A stretch of 64,000 bases of DNA from positions 151,862 to 215,861 of the forward strand of contig QCIV01000001.1 in assembly GCA_003216455.1 (NCBI GenBank), written 5' to 3'. This document shows, piece after piece, positions 1 to 7,084 of the stretch. The number at the start of each line of letters is the position of its first letter. Positions within the stretch are counted from its first letter, which is position 1. Both the position numbers and the translations under genes were made by a program. Below the pieces are notes generated by a model, which was not told the origin of the DNA, did no database searches, and saw nothing but the letters and a program-made list of their open reading frames with translations. The stretch comes from Prochlorococcus sp. AG-402-N17. GTDB taxonomy: Bacteria > Cyanobacteriota > Cyanobacteriia > PCC-6307 > Cyanobiaceae.

Positions 1-420
1 TCCTCTGAAGCGGTCTTAATTTATGATGATCAAAGAGAACCTAGTCCCAGACCTCATTTTCTAAATGACTGGTTGAAAAATTCTCATGGTAATGTCAGTG
101 CAATTGTCGATAATAATGGTATGTGCCATGGATTTGGCAGGATAAGACCTTGTGTATTGGAAGATAATGAGCAAGGCTGGAGAATCGGACCTCTTTTAGC
201 GGATACTCCACCACTTGCTGAATTATTAATAAGAGAGTTGGCTGGTGATTTAGATGCTCAAATCTTATTGGATTGCTCTAATCTGAATCCATATGCAAAT
301 TATCTATTATCAAGTTTGGGATTTGAGGAAATTTCAAAAACTTACAGAATGTATAAAGGCATTCAACCTCCCTGCCCAATGAATCAAGTTTACGGACTTG
401 CTTGCTTGGAACTGGGTTAA
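1..420 (+). CDS. GNAT-family acetyltransferase, C-terminal part (5' end outside window)
   Basis: The frame is open from base 1, upstream of the TTG at 73 used by the ORF track, so the gene is cut by the window edge and the TTG is not its start. The visible protein has a GNAT-like stretch (GRIRPCVLEDNEQGWRIGPL) followed by a C-terminal half (LLDCSNLNPYANYLLSSLGF, then RMYKG) resembling the YitH/HolE-type acetyltransferase domain that follows a GNAT fold in some bacterial proteins. Such enzymes transfer an acetyl group from acetyl-CoA; the substrate cannot be read from the sequence. The family call is from memory and moderately sure. Confidence 0.7.
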   Translation, partial: SSEAVLIYDDQREPSPRPHFLNDWLKNSHGNVSAIVDNNGMCHGFGRIRPCVLEDNEQGWRIGPLLADTPPLAELLIRELAGDLDAQILLDCSNLNPYANYLLSSLGFEEISKTYRMYKGIQPPCPMNQVYGLACLELG

Positions 421-492
421 TTCCCTTTGAAGCGAGCATTTTGCCTTTTATTTTTGTAATACTTAAGCAAGTTTGTTTGATTATCCATAAGC

Positions 493-741
493 TTAACTTT
501 CAGAAGGTTTCAAAATTTTTTCTACAATATCTGCGTTGATTATAGTGATCTCTCCATTATCAATATTGGCAACTTGAAACAAGGTCCATGAATTTGGATT
601 TCTAGCTCCTCCAATACAGTCGATAACTTGACCGACCCAATAATTTTTATTCTTTTCATTAGTATTTTCGCAATTTTCTTTTTTAATTGCGACATAATCA
701 CCAGTCCTAACGAAAAGAAACTCAGGAGTTGCTGAGCTCAC
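493..741 (-). CDS. DUF3104-like conserved small protein
   Basis: An 82-residue soluble protein with the pattern GDYVAIKKE, YWVGQVIDCIGGARNP, LFQVANID and INADIV that I associate with DUF3104, a family found mainly in marine picocyanobacteria and of unknown function. It looks like a small beta-barrel, SH3-like fold, which is inference. It has its own upstream region with a dyad-symmetric sequence (754-771), suggesting separate regulation. It converges with the acetyltransferase gene to its left. No catalytic residues are evident. Confidence 0.7.
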   Translation of the reverse strand: MSSATPEFLFVRTGDYVAIKKENCENTNEKNKNYWVGQVIDCIGGARNPNSWTLFQVANIDNGEITIINADIVEKILKPSES

Positions 742-753
742 GATAAATAGATC

Positions 754-771
754 ATAGTATATACGTACTAT
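754..771. promoter_or_regulatory. Dyad-symmetric candidate operator upstream of the DUF3104 gene
   Basis: ATAGTA-tatacg-TACTAT is a perfect 6-bp inverted repeat, and it runs into a second palindrome, TACTATAGTA (766-775). Read on the minus strand it contains AGTACGTATATACT, one mismatch from the cyanobacterial LexA-type consensus RGTACNNNDGTWCB as I remember it. It lies 13 bases upstream of the minus-strand start codon, where a repressor could act. The palindrome is seen; the LexA link is inference. Confidence 0.4.
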
Positions 772-838
772 AGTAAGTTATTTGTTTTGTTGCCGAACTT
801 TGAGTTATTTAGCAAACTAGGGGTAATTCAAAAATAAA

Positions 839-931
839 ATGGAATCAACTGAAATCGCTATATTTTCAACATTGTTGGGGTTAATTTTAGCTTTAACTGA
901 CGCTTATATAGAAAGAAATATTCCTGGATAA
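839..931 (+). CDS. Small single-span membrane protein (30 aa)
   Basis: ATG-to-TAA ORF below the track cut-off. Residues 6-20 (IAIFSTLLGLILALT) form one hydrophobic segment followed by a charged tail, DAYIERNIPG. The size and layout fit the many one-helix proteins of photosynthetic complexes, but I do not recognise the sequence as a named Psb, Psa or Pet subunit. It sits just before, and convergent with, the hli gene at 949-1080. Confidence 0.5.
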   Translation: MESTEIAIFSTLLGLILALTDAYIERNIPG

Positions 932-948
932 TACTTACAATTCATTTC

Positions 949-1080
949 TTAAATTAAATAAGATTTAAGCTGGTCTAATATGTCGGCACGATTGGAAACT
1001 AATTTTGTAAAAACTAAATAAATCAACCCTCCCATTGCTAGTCTTCCGTTGATTTTTTCTAACTGCTTTAGTTTTCTCAA
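949..1080 (-). CDS. hli: High-light-inducible protein (Hli/Scp), TTG start
   Basis: A 43-residue ORF absent from the ORF track. It carries the chlorophyll-binding signature of the CAB/ELIP/Hli superfamily: ExxNGRxAMxG, here EKINGRLAMGG at about residues 8-18, followed by one hydrophobic helix (LIYLVFTKLV) and a polar tail ending SYLI. An in-frame TAA precedes the TTG by two codons, so TTG is the only usable start. Hli proteins are one-helix thylakoid proteins that bind pigment and help in photoprotection and photosystem assembly under light stress; Prochlorococcus genomes carry many. The short form without an N-terminal extension is the usual picocyanobacterial type. Motif and frame are directly seen; induction by light is inferred from the family. 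Confidence 0.82.
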   Translation of the reverse strand: MRKLKQLEKINGRLAMGGLIYLVFTKLVSNRADILDQLKSYLI

Positions 1081-1200
1081 AAATTAATCTTGTGATTAAA
1101 CAAAATTTAAAGGGTTTAGAAAATAAAAAGGTATTGATTACTTCAAAATTAAAAAATTTTTAAAAATTTATAGGAATATTATTTCAAACACGAATTAAAT

Positions 1201-1338
1201 TTAAAGCCAAGCTTCTTTCATCTCAAGATAAAGTCTCTCGCTCTCCGCAGAATTAATTTTGCTGTCTGAATAGGATTGCTGCTGTTGCTGTTGTTGCTGC
1301 TGAGTTGAGTTAGTATTAGGGTTTTGGACTTCGCTCAT
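1201..1338 (-). CDS. Small polyglutamine-containing protein (45 aa)
   Basis: ATG-to-TAA minus-strand ORF that reads without interruption through nine consecutive glutamine codons (residues 13-21, mixed CAG/CAA) into a charged helix ending RLYLEMKEAWL. Mixed codons over the Q run argue that the amino acids, not just a DNA repeat, are maintained. The N-terminus (MSEVQNPNTNST) is polar and probably disordered. No homologue is recognised and no Shine-Dalgarno is obvious. Confidence 0.55.
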   Translation of the reverse strand: MSEVQNPNTNSTQQQQQQQQQSYSDSKINSAESERLYLEMKEAWL

Positions 1339-1454
1339 TTGTGGAGATCATTATTTGTGTTTATTCTCTCATATGTAGAGCTTTTTTTGTCAACTTAAAT
1401 TCTTAAATTTTATTTAAATTTTCTACGCTTTTAATTTTCCTGTTTTGAGTGAAG

Positions 1455-1556
1455 TTATTTCGCTACAGTGGTTTTGGCGTATAGGAATTTAACTTCCCAA
1501 TATACAATTCCTAGGAAGATAGCACTTGCAATAATAATTTCAGAAATGGCTAACAT
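1455..1556 (-). CDS. Small single-span membrane protein (33 aa)
   Basis: Minus-strand ORF with one predicted helix, ISEIIIASAIFLGIVYW, followed by a short basic tail (EVKFLYAKTTVAK). Below the ORF-track length limit. The layout is that of a thylakoid or plasma-membrane one-helix protein, but it matches no subunit I can name. Coding potential is inferred from the clean hydrophobic/basic organisation. Confidence 0.5.
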   Translation of the reverse strand: MLAISEIIIASAIFLGIVYWEVKFLYAKTTVAK

Positions 1557-1704
1557 TTTATTTTTCAATACTAATTTAATTTTGGTATCAATTTACACAG
1601 AATGCAATAGGTACTAATTACATTTAAGATTTTAAAAAATCTTATTTAATAAAATAAGGCGTCGAAATAATATAAAATTTTAAGTTAGATACATATTTTT
1701 TTTC

Positions 1705-2139
1705 GTGGGAAATTTCATAAATTCAACAACTCTTATACCTTTAATACCTTTAGTAACCTCTTTATTTATTTTTATTTTGTTGGCAAGTTTTAACAGAACA
1801 CTTAACAGGTTAACAAAACCAGTTACTGCACTGGTTGTATTATCTTTATTAAGTTCTGCTTTTATAAGCGGATTTGACTATTTTAAGAAAATAGAAGAAG
1901 AATTAGTTTTATCTGAATTTCTCAAGTTTTTTGATGAAAAAAATTTAGTTATACATCTCAATTTAGTAAATGAAAAAATTATAATTTTTTTCTCGCTAAT
2001 AATGATATTTATTATTGGAATATCTTTTTATAAATTGCCTAGAAAAAAAGGTTATGTCTCATTAATGATTAGTCTAGGCTTAATATCTTCTTCGGTGATG
2101 CTCTCAATATTGCTAATAGATTTCCCAGCACTATTTTAA
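1705..2139 (+). CDS. Conserved membrane protein, possibly NDH-1 chain-5-like
   Basis: A 144-residue protein with a GTG start and about four hydrophobic segments (around residues 10-28, 40-58, 90-106 and 117-138). The beginning (LIPLIPLVTSLFIFILL) recalls the first helix of NdhF/NuoL-type proton-translocating subunits, and I recall picocyanobacterial proteins annotated as possible proton-conducting transporters of this size. It is far shorter than NdhF (over 600 residues) and has no conserved charged helix residues I can identify, so the link is weak. Its last four bases overlap the end of the PTOX gene on the other strand, so the two are convergent rather than an operon. Confidence 0.45.
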   Translation: MGNFINSTTLIPLIPLVTSLFIFILLASFNRTLNRLTKPVTALVVLSLLSSAFISGFDYFKKIEEELVLSEFLKFFDEKNLVIHLNLVNEKIIIFFSLIMIFIIGISFYKLPRKKGYVSLMISLGLISSSVMLSILLIDFPALF

Positions 2140-2645
2140 ACTTCTGTAAGCATTGATAAGGCTTCGTTAAGTTCTTGGACATGATTTAATTCATCTTGAG
2201 CAATTTCTTTTATTTTTTGATCATTTGGATTATCTATTAAATATTTGGAATAAGTTTCAAATGCATGTTCTTCGATTTTTATGTTGACATCATAAGCATT
2301 AGCTGGAGAGAGGAAATAATAAAAAACCATGATCCAGTAATAGACAAGCACAAGGTGTCTCGCAAAAAATCTATCAATCCAGAACCTATCTCCTCCTCTT
2401 TTCTCCATTTCTTTAAGATGCTCAGTTTCGTTAATAGCTTGATAAAAATGTTCTTTCATTAAAATCATTGTTTTCTCATTTTTAATTCCTAGTGATTCTT
2501 TAAAATGAAGAACTGAAAGAAATGCAAAATAAGGTGATCTAGCTATAACTTCTAAAACCCAAAATCTTTGTAAAGATCTACCAGAGTATATGAAGTCCAA
2601 GAAGTTAACAGTACTATTCAAAATCAAAGAATTTAATTTCTTCAT
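2136..2645 (-). CDS. ptox: PTOX / alternative-oxidase-family plastoquinol terminal oxidase
   Basis: A 169-residue di-iron carboxylate oxidase. The four-helix ligand pattern of the AOX/PTOX family is visible: LEVIARSPYF (first Glu), NETEHLKEM (ExxH), EEHAFETY (third Glu) and DELNHVQEL (ExxH). It oxidises plastoquinol and reduces oxygen to water without pumping protons, at the thylakoid membrane surface, acting as an electron valve when the photosynthetic chain is over-reduced. The hydrophobic stretch LVYYWIMVFYYFL (near residue 100) fits the interfacial membrane helix. High-light picocyanobacteria commonly carry this short form. It has its own upstream region (2646-2800) and converges with the membrane protein to its left. 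Confidence 0.88.
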   Translation of the reverse strand: MKKLNSLILNSTVNFLDFIYSGRSLQRFWVLEVIARSPYFAFLSVLHFKESLGIKNEKTMILMKEHFYQAINETEHLKEMEKRGGDRFWIDRFFARHLVLVYYWIMVFYYFLSPANAYDVNIKIEEHAFETYSKYLIDNPNDQKIKEIAQDELNHVQELNEALSMLTEV

Positions 2646-2800
2646 AAATTTTATTTTTCTTTAAGTATAATTACTCAGCCGCTCGAAGGCTATAACGTAT
2701 TGAAGTAATTAACCAAAAATTAATATTTATGGTCAAAAAATTGTTTCTTCCATTGAAATATTTTTTTTTCATGCATTAATTGGATAGATAAAAATTTTAT

Positions 2801-2941
2801 ATGACAAATACTGAAAAAATTGCAAATGCCAAAAAGAGGATTGATGAATTAGAAAGACTTATAAAATGTTGGAATGATTCAGAACAGGATGAGTCAAAAA
2901 TAGTAAATTTTACAAGGAACATTGAAAATAAAGTTGCTTAG
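2801..2941 (+). CDS. Small helical hypothetical protein (46 aa)
   Basis: ATG-to-TAG ORF not in the track. The product is soluble, highly charged and probably a helical hairpin: KIANAKKRIDELERLIKCW, then SKIVNFTRNIENKVA. It has one Cys-Trp pair and no recognisable motif. No Shine-Dalgarno is visible. Kept because residue use (alternating charged and aliphatic positions) looks like a coiled-coil protein rather than chance. Confidence 0.5.
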   Translation: MTNTEKIANAKKRIDELERLIKCWNDSEQDESKIVNFTRNIENKVA

Positions 2942-3087
2942 ATTGTAATGATTAAGGCTGATTAACTTTATCTACTTAAAGTGATTCAATACCTTTGAGG
3001 TTTCGAATATTGTTTATTTTATAAATAGAGCAATTAAACCTATTCTCAAAAACGGTAAGTAAGAAATAATCTAAAAGAAAAATCTAT

Positions 3088-3201
3088 ATGAAAACCTTTT
3101 CAAAAAAATATTTAGTTCCGATTAAATTTATACCATGGGTTTTTTGGGTATTTATATCTTTTATGAGTATATATTTGTGTAAGATAGCCTGGGCAAATTA
3201 A
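3088..3201 (+). CDS. Small single-span membrane protein (37 aa)
   Basis: ATG-to-TAA ORF with a basic N-terminus (MKTFSKKYLVPIKF) followed by one hydrophobic helix (IPWVFWVFISFMSIYLC) and a short KIAWAN tail. It could be a one-helix membrane protein or a short secreted peptide with an uncleaved signal. It ends 13 bases before the convergent gene at 3215-3523. Not recognised. Confidence 0.5.
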   Translation: MKTFSKKYLVPIKFIPWVFWVFISFMSIYLCKIAWAN

Positions 3202-3214
3202 ATAATTAATGAAT

Positions 3215-3523
3215 CTAGCTTCTCCTTAGCCAACCAGGAGCACCGCCAAACCAATCCGATATATCATCTTCATTTGGGTTGAAATGATTTTCTTTATCTA
3301 GCCCATCTATCCCAAATGATTGTAAGAGGTTATCAATCCCCCCATCATTTTTTGTACCATTCCTTCTAAAGCTGTTAGCTTTTTTCAGCCAAAGAGAAAT
3401 TGTCGAATTATGGTGTGCAAATTTCTCAACATATATCCTTTCTTCTAATGTAATTGATTTATCTTGGGCAATTTTTTTAATTATTCCTTGGATCTTTAGT
3501 CTTTTTGAGTTACTAAGAAGCAT
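3215..3523 (-). CDS. Conserved hypothetical protein (102 aa)
   Basis: A soluble protein with a basic helical N-terminal half (KRLKIQGIIKKIAQDKSITLEERIYVEKFAHH, heptad-like) and an acidic, glycine-rich C-terminal half ending DWFGGAPGWLRRS. The first half reads like a small helical bundle; the end is aromatic and conserved-looking. I cannot assign a family. It is transcribed toward the small membrane protein at 3088-3201. Confidence 0.6.
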   Translation of the reverse strand: MLLSNSKRLKIQGIIKKIAQDKSITLEERIYVEKFAHHNSTISLWLKKANSFRRNGTKNDGGIDNLLQSFGIDGLDKENHFNPNEDDISDWFGGAPGWLRRS

Positions 3524-3666
3524 TTTCTATCAATTCATTATTCTTTTTATAGGAAGGATTACTAAATATATCTTGTCAATGTTAATTTCAACAAATTAAC
3601 AACTTTAAGAGGTTTTTAAGCAAGAAAAGTCTTAAGACACTAAAAAAAGGGATCAATAAGTTACTC

Positions 3667-3783
3667 ATGATACTTTTATTCATTTATCAAACTTATAATT
3701 CCTACAAATTAGATAACAAAAATCAATCCATTCTCAAAGACACTTTATTATTAAGATCAGTCGATGCAGCTGTTGCAGAATAG
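3667..3783 (+). CDS. Possible small ORF (38 aa)
   Basis: ATG-to-TAG ORF encoding a hydrophobic start (MILLFIYQTY) and a polar helix ending LLLRSVDAAVAE. It ends five bases before a perfect inverted repeat (3788-3809). No ribosome-binding site and no family; it could be chance in AT-rich DNA. Confidence 0.3.
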   Translation: MILLFIYQTYNSYKLDNKNQSILKDTLLLRSVDAAVAE

Positions 3784-3787
3784 TAAA

Positions 3788-3809
3788 TCTGTACTATTAT
3801 TAGTACAGA
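3788..3809. repeat. Perfect 9-bp inverted repeat (hairpin or operator)
   Basis: TCTGTACTA-ttat-TAGTACAGA has fully complementary nine-base arms around a four-base loop. It starts five bases after the small ORF at 3667-3783 and ends 14 bases before the ATG of the gene at 3824. With no T-run after it, it fits an operator or leader hairpin for the downstream gene better than a terminator. The repeat is seen; the role is inference. Confidence 0.55.
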
Positions 3810-3823
3810 CGTATTATTAAGAT

Positions 3824-4030
3824 ATGAAAGTGATTTCATCTTCTCCTTATGCCCCTTTTAATTCAAAAGAGTGGAATTCCCTAATAGGCAAAAATGCAAA
3901 GTTTGAAAATACTCCAATAAAGATTCAAAAAAAATTTTATAGAACTTTTACTCTAAAAAAGATTGAAAAGGATAAAATTTTGCAAGAGAAGAATGAATTG
4001 CATCAACAAATGCAACTTGTATTTGGATAG
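3824..4030 (+). CDS. Hypothetical basic protein (68 aa)
   Basis: ATG start; the product is lysine-rich (NSLIGKNAKFENTPIKIQKK, then KKIEKDKILQEKNELHQQM) with a probable C-terminal coiled helix. No catalytic motif. It lies directly behind a perfect inverted repeat that overlaps its probable promoter or leader. It is followed at 4121 by the TIGR03894-like gene on the same strand, with a 90-base gap, so co-transcription is possible. Family not recognised. Confidence 0.5.
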   Translation: MKVISSSPYAPFNSKEWNSLIGKNAKFENTPIKIQKKFYRTFTLKKIEKDKILQEKNELHQQMQLVFG

Positions 4031-4120
4031 AAAAATATTAACTAACAATCTTTTTATTGAATATTATTTTACGAGATCCAATTTTTTGTTAGATTAGTAG
4101 AAATACAAGAAGGATTTAAT

Positions 4121-4411
4121 TTGGCTGTAGATCGAGAACTTTTAAAAGAAGTTACCCAAGAACTTTGGAATACCGTAAAAAAACTAAGACCTGAAATAGA
4201 TCGGCAGACTCGACTTCAATTAGTTTTAAAGGCCTTATTAACTATTGGAGATTTGCCAGATCAAATGCAAGCTGCCATGGTAGTGGGTGTTTGCGCAGAA
4301 ATGGATAAGAGTGATGTTGATAATGTTGAAACTGATTTACAAACTAATGATTCAAGCGGAGTTGATAATTCTACAGGCAGAAAAGTAGTTAGAAGAAGTT
4401 CAGCTAAATGA
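4121..4411 (+). CDS. TIGR03894-like picocyanobacterial conserved protein
   Basis: The TTG start at 4121 is supported by an AGAAGGA Shine-Dalgarno-like stretch eight bases upstream (4107-4113). The N-terminal 65 residues (VDRELLKEVTQELWNTVKKL, then RQTRLQLVLKALLTIGDLPD) match what I remember of TIGR03894, a conserved family of Prochlorococcus and marine Synechococcus with unknown function. It appears as a compact helical domain followed by a low-complexity acidic and serine-rich tail ending in basic residues (GRKVVRRSSAK). No membrane segment. The function cannot be inferred. Confidence 0.72.
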   Translation: MAVDRELLKEVTQELWNTVKKLRPEIDRQTRLQLVLKALLTIGDLPDQMQAAMVVGVCAEMDKSDVDNVETDLQTNDSSGVDNSTGRKVVRRSSAK

Positions 4412-4422
4412 ACCTTAAACGA

Positions 4423-4626
4423 TCATCCTTTAATTTTCTTTGATTCGTTTTTATTAAGTCTATTGAATAGGTAATATGAAATTACAAGTAAGAGAGGAAC
4501 GAATATTGAATGTAAAGTCATCATTAATTCTGTTTGGCCCATCCCTATAAGATTTGACTCGCTTGGAAGTTGTTCTGACCAAGTGCCAACTAAATGCCAG
4601 GCTTGAGGAATTGATAAGAAAAACAT
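4423..4626 (-). CDS. Small membrane protein (67 aa)
   Basis: One clear hydrophobic helix at about residues 36-54 (LMMTLHSIFVPLLLVISYYL) precedes a basic tail (NRLNKNESKKIKG), and an amphipathic N-terminus contains two Trp. The positive-inside pattern predicts the C-terminus in the cytoplasm. No family recognised. It converges with the TIGR03894-like gene. Confidence 0.55.
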   Translation of the reverse strand: MFFLSIPQAWHLVGTWSEQLPSESNLIGMGQTELMMTLHSIFVPLLLVISYYLFNRLNKNESKKIKG

Positions 4627-4743
4627 ATAAGAGCTATAAGTTATGTTTATGTTCAGATAAAGATTATCATTATTGAACGTTTTTGCTTTCTTTATTCTTA
4701 TTTCTTAACTAAGTATTTGTAGCGTTATGAAAAAGAACTTGAT

Positions 4744-6273
4744 TCATAAATTTATTTTCTTAAGAAGAGTTTTAAATTCTTTTTTACCAATAATTTTTTC
4801 GGCTGCGTAAGCACCACTTGCTGAAACAGCAGGAATTCCAATACCTGGAAATGTACTTGCACCGCAAGTAAATAAATTTTTCACTGGAGTTTTGCAGCCT
4901 GGGAAAAGACCTTTTGCTGCAGATAATGCAGGGCCGTAACTACCGCAATAGGTATTGGTGAATTTTTTATGAGTGATTGGGGTTCCTAGCATCTTTAAAT
5001 CAATCCTTTCATCTATGTCAGGGATGAATTTTCGCACTGTATTAAGGAATATTGAACATCTTTCTTCTTTCAAATTTCTATAGGTTAATTCCTCTGGATT
5101 AAGGTTTTCCCAAATTTCCCAAGGTTCATTTGCGGGAGTATATCCATGAAGAACATGTTTCCCTTTAGGGGCCATATTTTTATCTAAAACAGATGGGATT
5201 GAAAATACAGCTATATTTCTTTCTGCGGTTATACCCTTTTCCCACTCATCAACATATATCGCATGTATTGGCAAATCTTCAAGACCATCAGCATCAAAAC
5301 CTAGATGTATATGTAGGAAAGAATCACATTTATTAGGGCTCAAAACTTTTGTATTCCATTTTTTTGAAATTTCATTTGGAATTAACTTTTTTAAATTCCA
5401 AACATCCGTATTCGTGACAACAGATTCACAACTATAACTAGAACCATTGTTAAGAGTTATACCTGTCGCTAAATCTTTGTTGAAGTTAATTGTCTTTACT
5501 CTCGAAGATAGAATTAATTCTCCTCCGTTTTTTTTAAATCCATTAATCAATGCTTTTACGATAGATTCACTACCTCCTTTGGGATATTCAAGGTATGAAT
5601 TTGGTTCAAACCATTCGTTAAATAAAGTAGCCATCGCAGCTGTATTTGTATCATGCATTGACATACCACTTATCAAAAAGCTCAATAAATCAACCCAATT
5701 TCTTAGAAAAGGATCCTCTAGATGATTATTTACTAAATTTCCAAAACCCTTATTAATTTTTGGTATTTGCTTGATATTAGGCAAAAATTTTGAGGTTAAA
5801 TTTATTAGATCTAAGAAATTTATTGATTCGGGAGAAAATGAGAGTAAAGGTATTTCATTTATTATTTTGCTAAGAGGTTTTATTCCGGAAATAAATGATT
5901 CCCATTCTTTAACAGATTTCTCACCTCTTAAAGTTTTAATTGTTTGTTTAAAAGGTTCTTCCCCCACATCAAGATTAAAATTGCCTTCTGGGACAATTAC
6001 TTTCCAACCTTTGTATTGAAATAGTTCAACTTCTTCATCAAGTAATTTAAGAATTTGCCCTAAGGGATTAGTTGTCGGCCATTTACCTATTCCACTCCAC
6101 AATGAAGGACCTGATTCGAAGGTGTAACCTTTTCTTTTGAAACTATGAGCAACACCTCCAGGTTGAGTATGTGCTTCACATATAAGAACTTTTTTGCCTG
6201 ATAAAGCAAGAATCGAACCGCAACATAATCCACCTATTCCACTACCAATTATTACTACATCGTATTTGTTCAT
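4744..6273 (-). CDS. Carotenoid-isomerase-like FAD-dependent oxidoreductase
   Basis: A 509-residue flavoprotein of the CRTISO/phytoene-desaturase/RetSat superfamily. The dinucleotide-binding site is at the N-terminus (VVIIGSGIGGLCCGSILALSG) with the acidic residue at the end of beta-2 (KVLICEAH), then PGGVAHSF and GPSLWSG. The C-terminal FAD-contact region is LFTCGASTFPGIGIPAVSASG. Relatives isomerise poly-cis-lycopene or saturate retinoid double bonds; which reaction this copy performs is not decidable here, because cyanobacteria carry several paralogues. The length is normal. The gene stands alone on its strand apart from a small membrane-protein ORF 39 bases upstream. It probably acts at the membrane in carotenoid metabolism (inference). 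Confidence 0.75.
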   Translation of the reverse strand: MNKYDVVIIGSGIGGLCCGSILALSGKKVLICEAHTQPGGVAHSFKRKGYTFESGPSLWSGIGKWPTTNPLGQILKLLDEEVELFQYKGWKVIVPEGNFNLDVGEEPFKQTIKTLRGEKSVKEWESFISGIKPLSKIINEIPLLSFSPESINFLDLINLTSKFLPNIKQIPKINKGFGNLVNNHLEDPFLRNWVDLLSFLISGMSMHDTNTAAMATLFNEWFEPNSYLEYPKGGSESIVKALINGFKKNGGELILSSRVKTINFNKDLATGITLNNGSSYSCESVVTNTDVWNLKKLIPNEISKKWNTKVLSPNKCDSFLHIHLGFDADGLEDLPIHAIYVDEWEKGITAERNIAVFSIPSVLDKNMAPKGKHVLHGYTPANEPWEIWENLNPEELTYRNLKEERCSIFLNTVRKFIPDIDERIDLKMLGTPITHKKFTNTYCGSYGPALSAAKGLFPGCKTPVKNLFTCGASTFPGIGIPAVSASGAYAAEKIIGKKEFKTLLKKINL

Positions 6274-6312
6274 TAAATATTTACTTTAATCTTCTCTTGA
6301 AACTAATTCGTT

Positions 6313-6423
6313 TTAGACGAATATATTAGTTGAAGTTGTAATACTCAGAACAACAGCTAGGAAAAATATGTAAGGGACAGCTTTTAGAGGTATGTATCCT
6401 TGGCCTTTAGAAATAAAATCCAT
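6313..6423 (-). CDS. Small single-span membrane protein (36 aa)
   Basis: Minus-strand ATG-to-TAA ORF with a polar start (MDFISKGQGYIPL) then one helix (AVPYIFFLAVVLSITTST). It lies 39 bases upstream of the carotenoid-isomerase-like gene and could share its transcript. The organisation is that of a one-helix thylakoid protein; no named subunit recognised. Confidence 0.5.
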   Translation of the reverse strand: MDFISKGQGYIPLKAVPYIFFLAVVLSITTSTNIFV

Positions 6424-6573
6424 AAGATTAGTTACTTAATGTAAATATATTAACGAGATCTTGTTCCTTATGTGTGCCAAAAAAATTATTTTTTGGAAAT
6501 ATATTGAAACAAAGAAATCTTTTTGTAGAGATTTTTTGATTAAGAACATTTTTTTATGAAGTTATCTTAGTAT

Positions 6574-7083
6574 TTGAGTCTTAGATTAAAATCTATTATG
6601 AAACACTTTCCTGATATTAATGAGATAAAACTATTAGAAAAAAATTCTCAAAAAAATGGTAGCGGAATTGTATATGAGGAATTGTTAGGAATATGGAAGT
6701 TTAAGTGTGTATGGGGAAAGGAGTCAGATGAAATCAAAAATATACCTAGTTCGATTCTCCAAGTATTGTCGGCAAGACTCGAATTAAAAATTAAAAATAA
6801 AGAGGATCAAATAAATTATGAAATAAAAAATTCAATAAATTTCGGATTATTAAATATTACTTTTATAGGTAGCGCAGAATTAAAAGGGCTTAGACCTCTA
6901 TTGGCTTTTTATTTTGAAGAATTGAAAATTAGTATTAGTAGTATTCTAATATTTAATAAGGAATTAAAAAAACCAGAAGATAAAAAAATGCCTTTTTTCT
7001 CACTTGTAGGAATTAGCACTAAAGATGATTGGTTATGTGCTCGAGGCAGGGGCGGAGGGCTTGCAATATGGGTTAAGTCTTAA
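6574..7083 (+). CDS. Conserved cyanobacterial protein, possibly PAP/fibrillin-like
   Basis: The 169-residue form uses a TTG; ATG at 6598 (MKHFPDINE) is an equally good start, and neither has a clear Shine-Dalgarno. The sequence has a beta-rich pattern: LLGIWKFKCVWGKE, INFGLLNITFIGSAELKG, RPLLAFYFEELKI, and a conserved end GRGGGLAIWVK. The layout LLGxWkl near the start and a glycine-rich strand at the end resembles plastid-lipid-associated (fibrillin) proteins of cyanobacteria, which bind hydrophobic molecules at thylakoids. This is a weak memory-based match and the function is unknown. Confidence 0.6.
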   Translation: MSLRLKSIMKHFPDINEIKLLEKNSQKNGSGIVYEELLGIWKFKCVWGKESDEIKNIPSSILQVLSARLELKIKNKEDQINYEIKNSINFGLLNITFIGSAELKGLRPLLAFYFEELKISISSILIFNKELKKPEDKKMPFFSLVGISTKDDWLCARGRGGGLAIWVKS

Positions 7084-7084
7084 T

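Noticed and set aside
1615-1660. AAGATTTT/AAAATCTT hairpin
   Set aside because: Pure A/T palindrome without GC pairs; expected by chance in this composition.
2265-2462. 65-residue plus-strand ORF
   Set aside because: Lies entirely inside the PTOX gene on the other strand; residue pattern is not protein-like.
5447-6019. Two plus-strand ORFs (92 and 82 aa)
   Set aside because: Antisense shadows of the carotenoid-isomerase-like gene.
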